This document shows, one piece after another, positions 34,085 to 46,651 of a stretch of 64,000 bases of DNA. The notes under the pieces were generated by a model. The model was not told where the DNA came from. It saw only the letters and a program-made list of their open reading frames with translations, and searched no databases. Each line of letters opens with the position of its first letter. Position 1 is the first letter of the stretch. The stretch spans positions 29,169,377-29,233,376 of the forward strand of contig OY735206.1 of the NCBI GenBank assembly GCA_963457665.1. Direction: 5' to 3'. This stretch comes from Thysanoteuthis rhombus (Eukaryota > Mollusca > Cephalopoda > Oegopsida > Thysanoteuthidae). The position numbers were made by a program, and so were the translations under genes.

Positions 34085-34140
34085 ATTTATTTGGGGAAGG
34101 TCTATGTCCAGCAACAGACCTTAAAATGCAGATGACAAAG
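34085..34140 (+). mobile_element. RTE-type LINE 3' terminus, short fragment
   Basis: TTTGGGGAAGGTCTATGTCC followed by AGCAACAGACC resembles the last ~50 bp of the RTE copies here (compare GGGGAAGGTCTATTTCCAAC at 16532). No coding part remains. Confidence 0.5.
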
Positions 34141-34196
34141 AGAAAAATCTTCTTTTTTTTTTAAATGCAATTTTCCATCCCGGCCCCAGTATTTAC

Positions 34197-34469
34197 CTGA
34201 TGTACTGAATGGCGGCCCTCAAAGTCTCGACTTTGCTTATTCTTTTCTCCTGCTGAGGAATGGGCAAGTGCTTCTTTAGACGGGCATAACCCTCGTTTAC
34301 ACATCGGACCCGTTCACGTTCCCGTTCATTTCTTTTCCTGATGAAGGCTGGTTCGAAACCGCATTCAAAATCAATAATTTGGTCGGGCAATGGTATCAGG
34401 CTACTTGGTGAGAAAGGGTCATTCTTTTTCTCAACTGGATGAGCCAGTCTGGAGATTGACGTTGTCCTG
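34197..34469 (-). CDS. ASCL: Achaete-scute family bHLH transcription factor, bHLH exon
   Basis: This 273-nt internal exon encodes most of a basic helix-loop-helix domain. Such proteins bind E-box DNA as dimers in the nucleus and specify cell fates. The basic region reads RKRNERERERVRCVNEGYAR, helix 1 and the loop follow, and helix 2 begins with SKVETLRAAIQYIR. The RCVNEGYARL and KVETLRAAI wording places it with ASCL3/4/5 (ASCb) rather than ASCL1/2. Boundaries: the acceptor lies after CTCTACAG (34478-34470) and the donor is CAG|GTAAAT (exon ends 34197). The exon starts with one base of a split codon and ends after two bases of the arginine codon, so the rest of helix 2 must lie in a further exon that I did not find. 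The upstream exon is at 36820-36598. Paralogue assignment within the family is uncertain. Confidence 0.85.
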
Positions 34470-36597
34470 CTGTAGAGTTAAACAAATTGATTGGTTTCTT
34501 TCAGAAGCATAAAACAAAAGGGATTTAAGAAGTGGTGTAAGGTGCTTTGTATCTTGGGTGTACTCTCTGCTAGGTATGCACAAAAGACATAAAAATATTT
34601 TAGTGTCTGTAAAAGGTTATTGATAGTTGAAGCCTTTTAGGTACAATGTAGGGACGATAGCAAACAGGCATATTCGGAATATATGTTAATGGCAACCTTG
34701 TTACACGATAGACATTCCACTCGTCATCTGTAGTGTAAGCAAGTACATGTATGATTCAGGTGTCAGATGATGCACTTTACTGTTGACAGAGATGCATGAC
34801 CGGACCCCGGGGTGTCACGGTGGAGAGAGCACCAGCAAATGATAATACAGTCTTTTTATGTGGGGACATTAAGTTGGGGTTACATAAAACAATTCTACTG
34901 TACAATTTTATGGACTGTGAGGTTCCAATTTCCAAACCCTTCGCACTCGGCGAGTAGGCCTGATCCGGGGGGGGGTGAAGATCCATTAGCAGCCCCACGG
35001 GACGTCCATGCTTTGTTGATGCAAGTAAAAACAAAACTGTCAAAATATACACATATAATGCGAACTAACCTTTTTGGCTTTTGTTTCGGATACAAAATGG
35101 AATTTACTTTCAAATGAAGATAAGATCCCTCCTTTTTATACTTTATCCACATTTTGATAAATAAAGAGTATGTATTCGTTTCGACAATAAATGCATACAA
35201 TTAGGTCCACAAAACGAATCCCTTGATATTTTGTACAGCATTTAAACTGAGTTTTAAGAAAAAGTTCATAGTTGGAGAGAAGGAACATTGGCAAATACCC
35301 TCAGACAAATGAACGGTAGTAAAATGATTTCGTTATAAAATTTCTACCAACTTCATATTTTTTCAATAGATTGACTGAGTTCATCCAGTTTTCAGATGAC
35401 AACGAGATATTGTTGATGAGATGAGTATGAAAAAATTCAATATCTGTTCATGCTCAGGTGAATTCATGCAAGCAAAAGAATAAGCATAAGAAGTTAAACT
35501 ACAAAATTATGGACGTTTAAGCTCGTACAGGCTGAATAATATTATATAAATTATTTAAATTACCCATGTTCTTGCAACTATATCTGCACGTTGATTATTT
35601 GAAAGCGGCACGAAATATGAACCCTTGCTTGTTTCAATTTCGATCGTCCATGGAATATGACCCTCCGTCGAGGAGGTTGAAGAAAATATATCCTTTCATC
35701 ATAAGCGAGACATCTACCTAAGTATTTCTTCATATTCTAACTATTGCGTTATGAAACAATTATCTTCTTATGAACAACATTTTCGATATTTTAACAGATT
35801 GCTCGATAAACATTTTTCACATCTGAACTTCAAAGCTTTTTGCAAGTATTTCATTGGCTTTTGCAATGTTGCACCTCAATTAGGACATTAAGTTTCAATT
35901 GTTCATAATCGCCTCAACCATGACCTTATAATGTTAACTTGGGGCGGTTGGGTTGACCTTACTTCGACTGTTTCGTTGACTTACTACTTAGGACAAGAAG
36001 AAATACATACATTAGCATAAAACCTTCCAGTGAAAAGAATGAAATGCACGATTATTATTCATTTTTATTTACTTTCATCCTAATTTTTTAGTTGTTTTTC
36101 TTTTCATCACAACTTGACTCATGTCATCAATCCACGGTAGCGAGTAATCAGTGCAAATCGGAAATATGAAATAAGCTCCCGGTGAGACAGGAACCAAATT
36201 AAACATGGCGCAGAGATATCAGAATAGAAGGTGGGTTTAAAGGTTGGATTTGGACTTCTGCTAGCCAGTGAAGCTCACGTAGCTAGATTGGTGCAGCTGT
36301 TTGATGTAAGCTTTGGCAAGAGGGGCATGAGTTCAAATCTTACGTCTTAAGTCAAGGCTTATTCTTTATTTCCGACCCACTCTTTCCATCCACTGCTGTA
36401 GATTGACGGTCTGGGTTGTGAATTTTTTTTTAAAGCAACTAAAGAATTAAGGTTAGGGAAATAGTGGTAAAAAATTGATCATGATGTTTTACAATACTTC
36501 ATCTGATAAAAATGAATAATATAATAGTGGAACGATATGATCCATGAAGATGTCTAAGTAATGAAAGCTTTACAAAGAAGAAAAAACTTAATCAAAC
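34470..36597 (-). other. Intron of the achaete-scute gene
   Basis: The inferred intron has donor CAG|GTTTGA at 36597 and acceptor CTCTACAG ending at 34470, length 2128 bp. Phase matches on both sides. The upstream exon ends in AG and the downstream exon starts with C, restoring a serine codon. The intron contains a tRNA-like SINE head at 36275-36350 and otherwise AT-rich unassigned sequence. A G-rich patch at 34960-34976 is the only other feature I noted. Confidence 0.6.
36275..36350 (+). repeat. tRNA-like SINE head
   Basis: An A box (TAGCTAGATTGGTGCAGC, 36280-36297) and a B box (GAGTTCAAATC, 36329-36339) lie at tRNA-like spacing. No acceptor stem could be drawn. It lies inside the intron, antisense to the gene. 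Confidence 0.55.
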
Positions 36598-36820
36598 CTG
36601 GAATCATTCGAGACGTCAGAAAACACCTGACAAGAGGGCAGAGTTGTATTTTGCTGATAAGGGCTTCCAGCTTGCCGGTGTTGATGAGGACATTGGTCGA
36701 TAACACCAATCGTTGGATCGAGACTGTTGTGTGGAATACCCAGTTCCTCGCAGGTCGGAGACGACATACGTTGCGGCAACAAATCCGGGAATACATCCGT
36801 CCTTGGACGTTGCATTGGGC
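36598..36820 (-). CDS. ASCL: Achaete-scute family gene, upstream coding exon
   Basis: This exon is inferred. A minus-strand frame open across the interval encodes a polar sequence rich in P, S, T and Q (for example MQRPRTDVFPDLLPQRM and PHNSLDPTIGVID), typical of the low-complexity N-terminus of a transcription factor. The acceptor lies after ATTGTTCTAG (ends 36821) and the donor is CAG|GTTTGA (exon ends 36598). The exon leaves two bases (AG) that join the first base of the bHLH exon in the same frame as the bHLH domain. That phase match is the main support. An ATG at 36815 could be the start codon, giving 72 codons before the split serine. If so the bases upstream are 5' UTR. The N-terminus is not conserved enough to confirm by eye. 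Confidence 0.6.
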
Positions 36821-36919
36821 CTAGAACAATGTTCAATAAAATAGAAAAAAATAGATTTATAAAATAAAGTAATGAGTGTCCCGACCAGTCCACACCTGAA
36901 AATGCATGTAAGAGTCATA

Positions 36920-37460
36920 AGTCATGATTATCGTTCGTCATGATGTATTGTTTGAACCATAATATGAGTCCTGGAAGAAAGTCATGGGAAGAAAGGTCAA
37001 TGGAAGAAAAGACATAACATCAGTTTAGGGGAAGGAATTTTTTTAGATAAGATAAGTAATATTTTGATTCATTCAGTTTATTGTGATGAAATAAAAAATA
37101 TCTTTTATAAGATGAGTAAAATTTTAATTCATTTTATACAAATGAATTTTTTTTTTTTAATTAAAAGATTAAAAAAATTTTGTGATTCATTTACAAACAT
37201 ATTTTAATTATTTATCTTTAAAACCATTCGAAGGAAATCGGCTTTTTCTCATTTATAGATCGAGATATTTCGCCTACGGTAGTTAATTTTCTGAAAAATT
37301 GAATGGATGAATGCTTTTGTGATTTATTCACCAAAATATTTTCCCTGTAACGTCATTTCCTATGACCTTTTTCCAGTCAACCATAGAATTTTCTTTCCTT
37401 TCTAATTATCCATGGTTGATAAATGTTAGGATGTAATCACTTTCCTAGTTAACGACAAGA
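36920..37460. other. Unassigned interval upstream of the achaete-scute exon
   Basis: AT-rich sequence. A promoter or 5' UTR exon of the gene would be expected upstream on the minus strand, but I see no convincing core promoter. Confidence 0.3.
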
Positions 37461-37499
37461 TTGTTAATTTACCTCTACCAACGAAGTACTCACTCGTGC

Positions 37500-37710
37500 T
37501 TGTCTGTCTGTCCATACAATATCTCCAAAAGTTCTCAATTAATTCCAGTGCCATTTTGTGGAAAGGTCGGACATGGGTCAAGGAGAAACGGATTAAATTT
37601 GGGGACGGAGCCAGGCATTTTTACAATTATTTCCTGTGCATTGTAGCTGTACATGAACTGATTTTCATTCTATTGTTATGATAGTGCCGTGGGCTTGGGT
37701 ATGCACCTTT
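37500..37710 (+). repeat. Dispersed repeat family A, module 1 copy
   Basis: It carries CAATATCTCCAAAAGTTCTC, CATTTTGTGGAAAGGTCGGA and ACATGGGTCAAGGAGAAACG. The tail GAACTGATTTTCATTCTATT is shared with the degraded copy near 18570-18600. Confidence 0.65.
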
Positions 37711-37719
37711 TGATTTCTT

Positions 37720-39170
37720 TTGGTGATATCTTGATATTCACTGTCATCCTTGTTAGAATATTTTAAATTGAAGGGACCATGAAAATTCATATTTACAGAA
37801 TGAGGAAATAAATTAAATTAAATGGAAGAAAGGAAAAAAAGATTCATTCTTATCTGAGGCGAAAATAATCTAAAATCATCTAAATTCTTTAGGAAATAAT
37901 CTGAAAAATAATCTGAAAATACACTAACCACAAGCTTGGTTGCGCTATGGCAAAACTCCGTTGCTTCACTAAAATCTAAAATGTAAACAAAACAGAATTC
38001 ATTTCTCCATACAATATTATTCTAAAACTACGTATCCCATTTCAAACCCATTATTAGTATTTCATCTGAATTGGATTAGCAAACTGCAGCAAAACAATTC
38101 GACCAGAGTTTGGCTTCAGAAATTGGAAATAAATTCATCATCATTTTTAACGGACGTCACGGTGTCACAGTTCTTTGTGCTTGACGTCAGTGATTTTTAG
38201 TCATTATCCATCATTGTGGTTACATACGAAAATAAAGTCAAAACTTAATCGTAAGAGTTCGACAAAAGGGAAGAAGAAAACGTCTTTTTAGCGTAATGGT
38301 TAATCCGTCTCTAGCCTCGTAAGCAAGGAAGAGAGAAAGACAGAAAAGGCCTTCTCAGCCTAATGGTTAACTCGCCAATTACTTCGAAAGCCGGTTACAA
38401 GCCGAACGACAATAACCACGGAACTACGGATATGTTGATGAGAATTGAAACTTATTTGTGCTCGTCTATTGGAAATAAGAAATGTAAATGAGGTAGAGAA
38501 CTTATTTTGAATCTTCTAAAATCAAATGAAAGAAAACAGCGGTTATTTGAATAAAAACAAAACAAAACGTATTTACTGAATGAGCAACGATCCTCTGTTT
38601 TTGACCATTGACAATAGATTCCGACATGACGTCATCCATCTTTCTGGGGTGGGAGATACCAACTCTTTTTAAGTTCCATGCTGAAATTTCAACATCTTAA
38701 ATTTTAACATCTGACTAATCGCGATAATAAAGTCCTCTCTGTAGGAGGTTAACAAGTCAGTCTCTATTCGTTGCATGCTACATCAAAATATAAACAATAG
38801 CACAGAAGATTTAGTAATTATGGAAAATCAATTTCTTTTGTTAGGACTAATCGGGTAATCATCGAAGTCAGCTGGAATCTATATTAGCGTCAGTTATAAA
38901 TGTTACATTCCAAATACTGGATTACTTCCCCTGTATTGTTTTACCGCTTAAGGATATCTTAAGTCTTGCATCAGAAAAATAATGAAAAATAGAACGTGAA
39001 ATGCAATATAATCTATTTAATTTGTTATAACAACTAGTTAATCACCTTTTGAGACAAATTTCGTTTTAAAGAAGTGAAATTTAATACAACATTCGTGACC
39101 AATAAGATTTAATTGGTAAAACAAAAATAAATTTCAATTAACTTCCTTAATTCATACAAAATAACAGGAT
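37720..39170. other. Mostly unassigned; weak tRNA-like words
   Basis: No gene seen. Two A-box-like words, AGCGTAATGGTTAATCCG (about 38289) and AGCCTAATGGTTAACTCG (about 38357), occur 68 bp apart and may be SINE debris. ATCTAAAAT words near 37865-37920 resemble the element end at 39180-39312. Confidence 0.35.
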
Positions 39171-39179
39171 TAGGCCAAA

Positions 39180-39312
39180 ATAATCTAAAAATAAGTTGAT
39201 TTTTTTTAAAATATCTAAATTTACATCCAATATCTAAAAACAATCTCTTTAATCTCGACGCAGCCAAAAGTAATCAAAATTTAGATGTAAAACATCTAAA
39301 ATGGGCAACACC
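39180..39312 (+). mobile_element. Right end with GGGCAACACC terminus and ATCTAAA subterminal words
   Basis: The terminus-like GGGCAACACC (39303-39312) is preceded by at least six AATCTAAA/ATCTAAAT words within 130 bp. This is the same layout as 26640-26778 with a different subterminal word. Confidence 0.35.
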
Positions 39313-39319
39313 ACATCTA

Positions 39320-39835
39320 CGTATCCTCATCCTCTATCTAAAACCTCAAAACCACTCCTCCTCCCCCCCCCCCGTAACGGTCATTAAGTTTGTTATTCTT
39401 CCTGTGGTATTTTTTTTTTATGTTTGTTGTCTGTTTCTTGCTCTTCCCTTTTATGTTTTTTGTTTCGCTTTGTTCGTTCTCCGAAATCTGTCGGGAAGGT
39501 GGTAGGAGCCTGTTGGGACCGGGGGGAGCACTTGGGCTATATGAGTAGGTGAAGCCGATCATGGGTATGTTAGGGTATAAGGTTGGAGGAGAGGCAAAGT
39601 GGGGCCATGTCGGGTGACGGGAACAGGGTATGAAGACCTGTAAGCAAGGGGTGGGGGTTTCGCTTTACTCACAAAATTGTTCACCTCTCATCTATCATTT
39701 GCAATTCGTGAACAACATTTGAGTGGTGGAAAAAAAAGAGAGAAAAAAACGCTTGAGCGACGGCAGTAGGTAATTATACAACGTTGGTATGGGAGATTTT
39801 ACAAGTATAGAGCTGATGAAAATAGAAACTAAAGC
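39320..39835. other. Unassigned interval
   Basis: No gene or recognised transposon seen. A C-run and T-runs are present near 39364 and 39411. Confidence 0.4.
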
Positions 39836-39843
39836 TTCTACAC

Positions 39844-40560
39844 CAGGGATCCTCAACTTTTTTACGCTCAGGACGAGTGTTACCAACCGCCCTATATTCA
39901 ATACGACAACCCTATATTTTAACGCCATGTTTTACATCTAATTCTATCCTGTAAATATCTTATACTCAAATAACTTGCCAAATATTGACTTATTAATGTA
40001 CATTCTATACTATGATATGTTTGTGTCAAGAGGTACCTCAATCAACAAACTTTTTGGTTAAAAACGGCAATTATTCAGATATGCTCACATTATTCCTGTT
40101 TTGTTTGAGCTTGCTCTTAATATTCTATTGAAAACTCAACAACAAAAAATCTTGAGCGGGCAAAATTTGGATCATTTTTAAGCCATTATTTGGATCCCCC
40201 TAAATACTGGAGTACTTCACATCTATCTCTCTCCATCCTACATTTCCATTTCGAAAAGTCGACAACTCTACCTAGGACCAGTTTAATATCGACAATATTC
40301 TTGCAGATCGAACAACTGGGTGGGGTAGGGTTAATTGAGACCGGGATATAAGTCAACCGAGTTACTTAAAAGTGCTTAATGCACTCGTAATTTCGGTTCA
40401 AATAAGGTTCATCTAATGAATTTAATATTAAGATCCAAGGAAATGAAATGGTCTTCACTTTACAAAGAAACATTGCTAAATCATATCGTTTTCTTGCAGT
40501 CTGATAGGACAGGGTTTGCGGTCAGGTACTGATTCCTAGCCCAGTGGTTGGGAACCACTA
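39844..40560 (+). mobile_element. hAT-like non-autonomous element
   Basis: The left end CAGGGATCCTCAAC and the right end GTTGGGAACCACTA (reverse complement TAGTGGTTCCCAAC) are imperfect inverted repeats of the hAT type. The flanks TTCTACAC (39836-39843) and TTCTAGAA (40561-40568) agree at 6 of 8 positions. The 717-bp interior has no transposase frame. Confidence 0.5.
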
Positions 40561-40569
40561 TTCTAGAAC

Positions 40570-41160
40570 GTTGCCTTTGAAACCGTTTTTCTATGCAAGA
40601 AGCCTGTTACCGAAAACCTAGATAAATAAATCGGTGATTAATCTAATTTGGGTATCCTATATTTTAACAGCTCTGGTCTCACTCATGGAATAATAAAACT
40701 TCCGGATAAATTCAATAACAAAGCTCAAACTGATGCCGTTGCTCCGACCAGGGAGCCTGTTACCTGAAACCTAAAATGGAATATAGGTAAATTCACCCTT
40801 CTTATTTGGGGCACCTTATGGGGGCCAAGATGTTTGTCTTAGTAATACAAGCATACGTTGTCTCCTGTCTAAACTGGTAATGCCAATAAAGGAAAGAAAC
40901 TTCTCTACCCTGATTCAAAATAATCGGTATCCCTTTCTTTTAGATAAATTTACAGTCGCGCACTGGAAATAGAACCTCAGTTCAGATAGCCTACAGTCTC
41001 GTGCTCACCCACTAACTCACATTCGCGAATGTCGTTTGAGCGGCAGCCGTAATTGAGTGTGGAGCCACCGCATTTTACAGAACAAATAGTTCCGACCCAA
41101 AATTTATCCCCCGCCTCCATTCCTCACCTCTTTCCTTCCACAAACGCTTATGTACACACC
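40570..41160. other. Unassigned interval
   Basis: No gene or recognised repeat seen. Confidence 0.4.
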
Positions 41161-41162
41161 TC

Positions 41163-41405
<243 letters not shown>

Positions 41406-41689
41406 TCTTCATCATTCTTTTTTCTCCCTCCTTCTCCTACAGTATCTATTTCTCTCTATCTTTCTTTCTTTTCTCTATTTTTCTCCAATATCTTTGCATC
41501 GTTTTTTCTCAGACTCTCTTGCAATAACACCGTGTTTTTCTTCATTTATCATACTGTCAGTTTACTTACATCAAAAATTTGTAGCTAGCGAAAATAATCA
41601 ATTACTTTGAAATAAATAAATAAATAATAACAAAAGTCTCCCTCTTTCAAGTTATCTATTTATAAACTGATCGGTGTGAATTTCTTGGT

Positions 41690-42175
41690 GTTCTGTCCGT
41701 GACCATGGTAACCACTTAAAGGTAACAATTTTGCTGATAAGAGTGTCTCTATCCTCCATTTGAAACAATGGTCTCTTCCCCTGTAACGATTTTTTTAGTT
41801 TCTTTTCTGAAAAAAAAAAAACAGTCTGATACAATTCAAATAGAGGTAATCCTCGCTTTGCAAAAGTTCGCTTTGCGCAATCATTTGCTTTCATGAAAAT
41901 AAGGCAAAAATCGAAAAATAGTGTTCAGCCCTTGTTTTGCAGCAAGTCATTGTAAAGACAGAAATCATCCTCCCTTCAACATCGCAGTCTCCTTTGCCTC
42001 CCACCAACACGACCTTCGTTGACTCAGCCTGACGTACCACTCAAACCATTATTGGGGGTCTGGGAGCACTAAAAAATGTCTCCCACATAAGTCAATACAA
42101 ATTGATTCCTCTCTTTTCGCCATTTCAACTTACGGAATGCTCTTATGGGAACGCTCTTATTTCAGATAGAGTCAC
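41690..42175 (-). mobile_element. pogo/Tigger-like MITE, near-complete copy
   Basis: Non-coding and inverted relative to 26925-27420. It carries AACAATTTTGCTGATAAGAG, AATCCTCGCTTTGCAAAAGT, CGCTTTGCGCAATCATTTGC and CGCCATTTCAACTTACGGAA. The paired CCTCGCTTTGC and TTTCGCCATTT words at opposite sides suggest Tigger-type termini. No transposase. Confidence 0.6.
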
Positions 42176-42264
42176 GTGCATAGGCATCCAATGGTGCTAC
42201 AGAGCAGAAAATTTTAGCATTTACTTCTAGAAAACATTTATGTCAAGAAAAAAAAGGTCGTTAG

Positions 42265-42460
42265 CGAGGGGTCAATTTGCAATGTAAGTTTATGCTAAAT
42301 TACTACCTTACTTTATATCCAACGGCGTTCGTGCTTGTATTTTTGAAAATTTGGACATATAAGTCGAGAGAAGTAACTTATTCATTGATCACTCTTTTTT
42401 TTTTCAACTCTTTAATTGATCTCCCCAAAAGGGCACGGTGCCGAAAGACATGTTTTTAAC
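42265..42460 (+). repeat. Dispersed repeat family A, module 2 copy
   Basis: It carries TCAATTTGCAATGTAAGTTT, ATGCTAAATTACTACC and GAGAAGTAACTTATTCATTG, followed by a CCCCAAAAGGGCACGGTGCC tail. Confidence 0.7.
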
Positions 42461-42469
42461 TGTGACGTA

Positions 42470-44335
42470 AGATGACAGTTAAAGAGTGATAGATGAAGAA
42501 AGACACATACCTAAAGTCAAAACATAATTGTAGGAGTTTGACAATGAGAGATAAAATAGACGTAAATATGACGAATTATTCTCTGAATTTCCAATCACGA
42601 GTACCCATCAAGTTTTTTTCTGTGCCAGCCACAAGCATTAGCGAAACAAGCCACAGCTTAAGAACCCCTTAATCTGCAGGGGCCTCAAAATATATAAATT
42701 TTGTAAGATCATCTGACGTCTACTTAAGAAATGAGCCACCAGACTTCCTTGAGCTTACACGGGCTTCGCCAAGTCAAAATTCAGCAATGGTCGGAGCTAA
42801 GGTTCTTGCTTCTCTTTCCTATCTTCCTTTTTCGAAATTTTCGAATTTGAGATCATCCTATCGATAATTCGAACTGATATATTTATCTTTGCTGTTTCCT
42901 TTGCTACGTTTCTTAGCTGCAGGTTGCATATGATGATCATCAATAACTTATTGTGCAGGATATTCGCATAATCTTTTCTTTTTTTTTTTTATAACTTTTC
43001 TAATTTTCGCCACTACTTCAACTAATAAAGTTTACACAACCGAACGGCAAAGATCCTCCTTGTATTTGAAAATTTTCCAAGTGAAAAGATATAGATATAG
43101 TGACATGATGTCAAAATTCAGGGGAAAGGGGATCTAGGGTGTCAGGGCCCTCCCCCTGAGCGTGCAAAGCACAATATTTTTCATATTTCAAATATCTAGA
43201 TGAAGGAATTTTATAAACAAAATTCCAGAAAATCGCAAGTAATTAGAAATTTATCTTATAAAAACATTATTTGATTTTTCATTTAATGTAAATGAGATAT
43301 CTTCCCAATTATTCTTCATCATTTTATCGTTGGTCTGAGCTAAATTTCTAGGATTATTTTTGTTTTATTTCACTCTTTTGTAAATGCAAATGTAAGTGAA
43401 AAATGTTCTTGTTTTCAATGTTTGAAATTTGTTTTTTTTTTGTACGTATTTATTTGTAAAATATTTTTTTCCCCATTCGGACATTTCCTCGTGCTCAAAA
43501 TCCTGAATTCCCTCGGATCAAAATCCTGGATTCTACCCTGAAATATCGACTTCATTCCAGAACTACATGAGTTCGAAATCATTAAAAGATTAAAACCTCC
43601 TTAATAACATCCTAAATACAATTAGCGTATTTTATGGCATATGACCCCGACTTATTTTAGCTGGGAAAATTGAGAGAGTTAGTTATTTGTTACCTGACAC
43701 TGGCTTCAGCTTTCCCTGCTTAGGCTCCTCAAATCGCCTTACTACTTACCCGGCCCGTTTGCGATATGGGAAATACACTCAGAAGCCACAAGCACCTGAA
43801 GTGATTTTCTCGAAACTGTTATCCACTAGGTTGCCGGTAAGAATTTGATAAGGTGGTGCAATATTTTTTTCCCTCTCCATACACAAACTGCACAAACACC
43901 TTCATCCTTTAACCATCATATTTCCATCTGCTATAACCCTTTTAGCTCGCAGTACTAAACTTTCTCGGTGGTGAGTGGTAGAGTTTTAATTCATGGACCT
44001 ATAGTATCTACTTATAAAATCAACCCCCTGACACTTTTAACTCTTTAGGCCCCTCCCTCGGGTTCTCCGAGTTCCGGTGCAACGCACCGGTTGCATCTCA
44101 TTCCTTCTCAGTGGCCCTGATTACGACAGTTGGTTCTATGACATTTGGTTAAAGCAAATGGATAAAAAGCCCAAACAAAAGAAAAATCGAGCAAAGCTTA
44201 GATCTTATGTATATTCGTAGATGTATGAGCACACTCATCCACATATATAAAAGGCAATGCATATACACACATACATTCAAGTAGAGTTTAAAATTACAGA
44301 ACACATAATTATTCCGATGGATTATATATTAATTT
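42470..44335. other. Unassigned interval
   Basis: No gene, tRNA-like motif or recognised transposon could be supported over this 1.9 kb. It is AT-rich with several T-runs. Confidence 0.4.
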
Positions 44336-44345
44336 CTTAATAACA

Positions 44346-44347
44346 CT

Positions 44348-44406
<59 letters not shown>
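44346..44406. repeat. (CA)n(AT)n microsatellite
   Basis: About nine CA units run into about 21 AT units. It lies at the 3' end of Penelope-like copy 3. Confidence 0.97.
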
Positions 44407-44409
<3 letters not shown>

Positions 44410-44410
<1 letters not shown>

Positions 44411-46445
44411 ACGTAATTTTCGTGTTTTTTCTATGTTTTACACACATATTGATTTCTATATTCTCCTTAACATAGTACTATATGTGATTTTCCTCTTGTT
44501 GGGATCATCAGTTGTTTGCCATGTTTCGAGGATTTAAAAATAAAACAGTTATATTTACATGGTACCCTAACAGTGTTGATCAAACACCACCTCCCTTTCA
44601 GCTATGATCTTATATATATATATAGCATATGCTATAGTACATGTAGTTTGTTATTTTATATATGATATCATCATTATGTAATTTATATGGATGTTGTTTT
44701 ATACTATACATCAATTTTTCTTCTAAGCACAGGGCTTGAGTACGTAGGTTACCCCCAAAAACGTATTTAACGATCATTAAGTATAAAAACAGACGTGACT
44801 CGTCGTTCGTGACACTTCTTTTAAGAATTCCCCCTCGTGATTATTGAATCTGTTATGTCAGTTTTAATCTCAGACTGCACGCTAACCAACTTATGATACC
44901 ATATCTAAGAATTCTAATCACACAGAAGAATTTATTCGAGTTGAATTTCAACCAATATATCTAACTGAAAAATTTTACTAGTTATTTTTCCATATCTTAT
45001 ACCATTTCGCTTCCATATATTTGTTTTTTACTTTACATTATCAAATAAATTATCCTTATATACATGAATGAAACGAAACCAACCCACTTTCTAGTCGGTA
45101 GTTACGCCTCAATGAGTGAGTGATTCCATTGATATATTTGGACTATTTGTTACTTGGCATTCCATGTTCAATCCTCCACCACGATCAACTATCTGTCGGT
45201 CATACAAATGGACCAAAGCCAATTGTTTCCCCTTTCCCAGGTTTTAGTCAATACAATGATCTTTAACACTGACAAAGAGTAAATCCATCTCTTCTGATTA
45301 CGTAATTCCCCTAACGATGATAAAAATTCATTTTATTTAACATACATTATTCATTTATTCTATTTTTGTCTCTTGTTAACATATTACTTAATTTCAGTTA
45401 TTATTTCAGGTCAAGCTGAGAAGTTTTAAAGGGATCAGGATGTTTAGCCATGGCTTTATTAAATTGTCTAAAAAGTTTTACCAATTTCTCCGCCTTGAGA
45501 GACCATTCTTACAACTAAAGAAACAATTTTCGGTATAGAATCAAAATACTATGTGTAGCTCGTGCTATTCTCAAATATTCTGATAACATAGTTCCGTAAA
45601 ATATGTATGATGGAATGCTACTTCTTCTAAATGACATACGTACGATATGAAACGGAAATGAGTCTCGTTTATCAAATAATTTATAGACAAACATTCCATC
45701 TTCGATTTTGATATGCAAATGTAGTTTGTTCAAATCCATTAGGTATATAGTAATATACGATTTTCCAAATTCTCTTCCGTTAGTAAGGGAACATGTCAAG
45801 TCTATCATTTTATTTAATTCTATAAGATCCTCATCAATAAAACAGGTATAACCTAAAAATGAACGCGCTCGCTTTATATTAGTAATAATTAAAGACGACA
45901 TGAATACAAATTTGCCCAGTAAGGTACAAGATCAATTCCCTTAGAGATACCTATGATCTGATGAAATAATTTATTACCTAAAAAACATCCCCCAATGAGA
46001 TGACGAACAATTGTCTTATGGGTAGACCACATAAAGTAAGTCTTATCTATTTTGTTTTACGCCAGAAAGTTCTTCCCTTTCTTTAACAGGCATAGAATTA
46101 TTTACCACCCAAAAGAGTTTCAAATTGGTTTTGATATGGAATTCCTGTATTCGATAGTACATCAAATTTAAAACTTCAAAAACAGCTTTGCTAAGAGGAT
46201 TTGTGCTACAAAATCTAGATGCTACAGTAAAGCAAGTACCTAACTTTTCACCGTATTTCATAATACGATAGTAGTAAAATGCCAAGTCTATCATTTTATT
46301 TAATTCTTTAATAAGATCTTTATGGGGACTGAAATCGAAGATTGAGATAGACGAGGGTTGAGATAGATTTAGCCCCTTCACGTGATTTATATGATTAGAA
46401 ATGTGCAAGTACGCCCAGTACCCTATTGGAAATAAGTAGAATTTA
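44410..46445 (-). mobile_element. Penelope-like element, copy 3 (decayed)
   Basis: On the minus strand, upstream to downstream: a DFSPHKDLIKELNKMIDLAF segment (the YDFSTLYT motif with LYTTI lost, about 46346-46284); later NIKRARSF followed by a disrupted catalytic box CFIDE (about 45856-45830); then REFGKSYITIY; then KIEDGMFVYKLFDKRDSFPF (about 45708-45649); then the EYLRIARAT block. The 3' non-coding part (45500-44410) matches the other copies. The FID box is interrupted by a second copy of the ELNKMIDL segment. Frames are broken; non-functional. Confidence 0.85.
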
Positions 46446-46651
46446 AACTATCACCGTTCCAGTCGCAAAAGCAAAGATTGAAAAGAATAATTGACATTCT
46501 TTATACTTTTTAGACATAACTAATGACACTTATCAAATTATTCTTATTACTCAGGAACAAAGAAACAATTGCTCTTTTTTCAAAAGTTACGTTGTGAAAT
46601 AAAAAATCTACCAATCCTATTATTCCATCATTCAGGTGGGAGTTTTTAGTT

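Noticed and set aside
34777-35200. Overlapping open frames of about 100 residues on both strands in the intron
   Set aside because: The frames are open on both strands alike, have no motif, and lie inside the inferred intron.
36561-36824. Plus-strand 87-residue frame over the inferred upstream exon
   Set aside because: The minus-strand reading has splice sites in phase with the bHLH exon. The plus-strand frame is best explained as its shadow.
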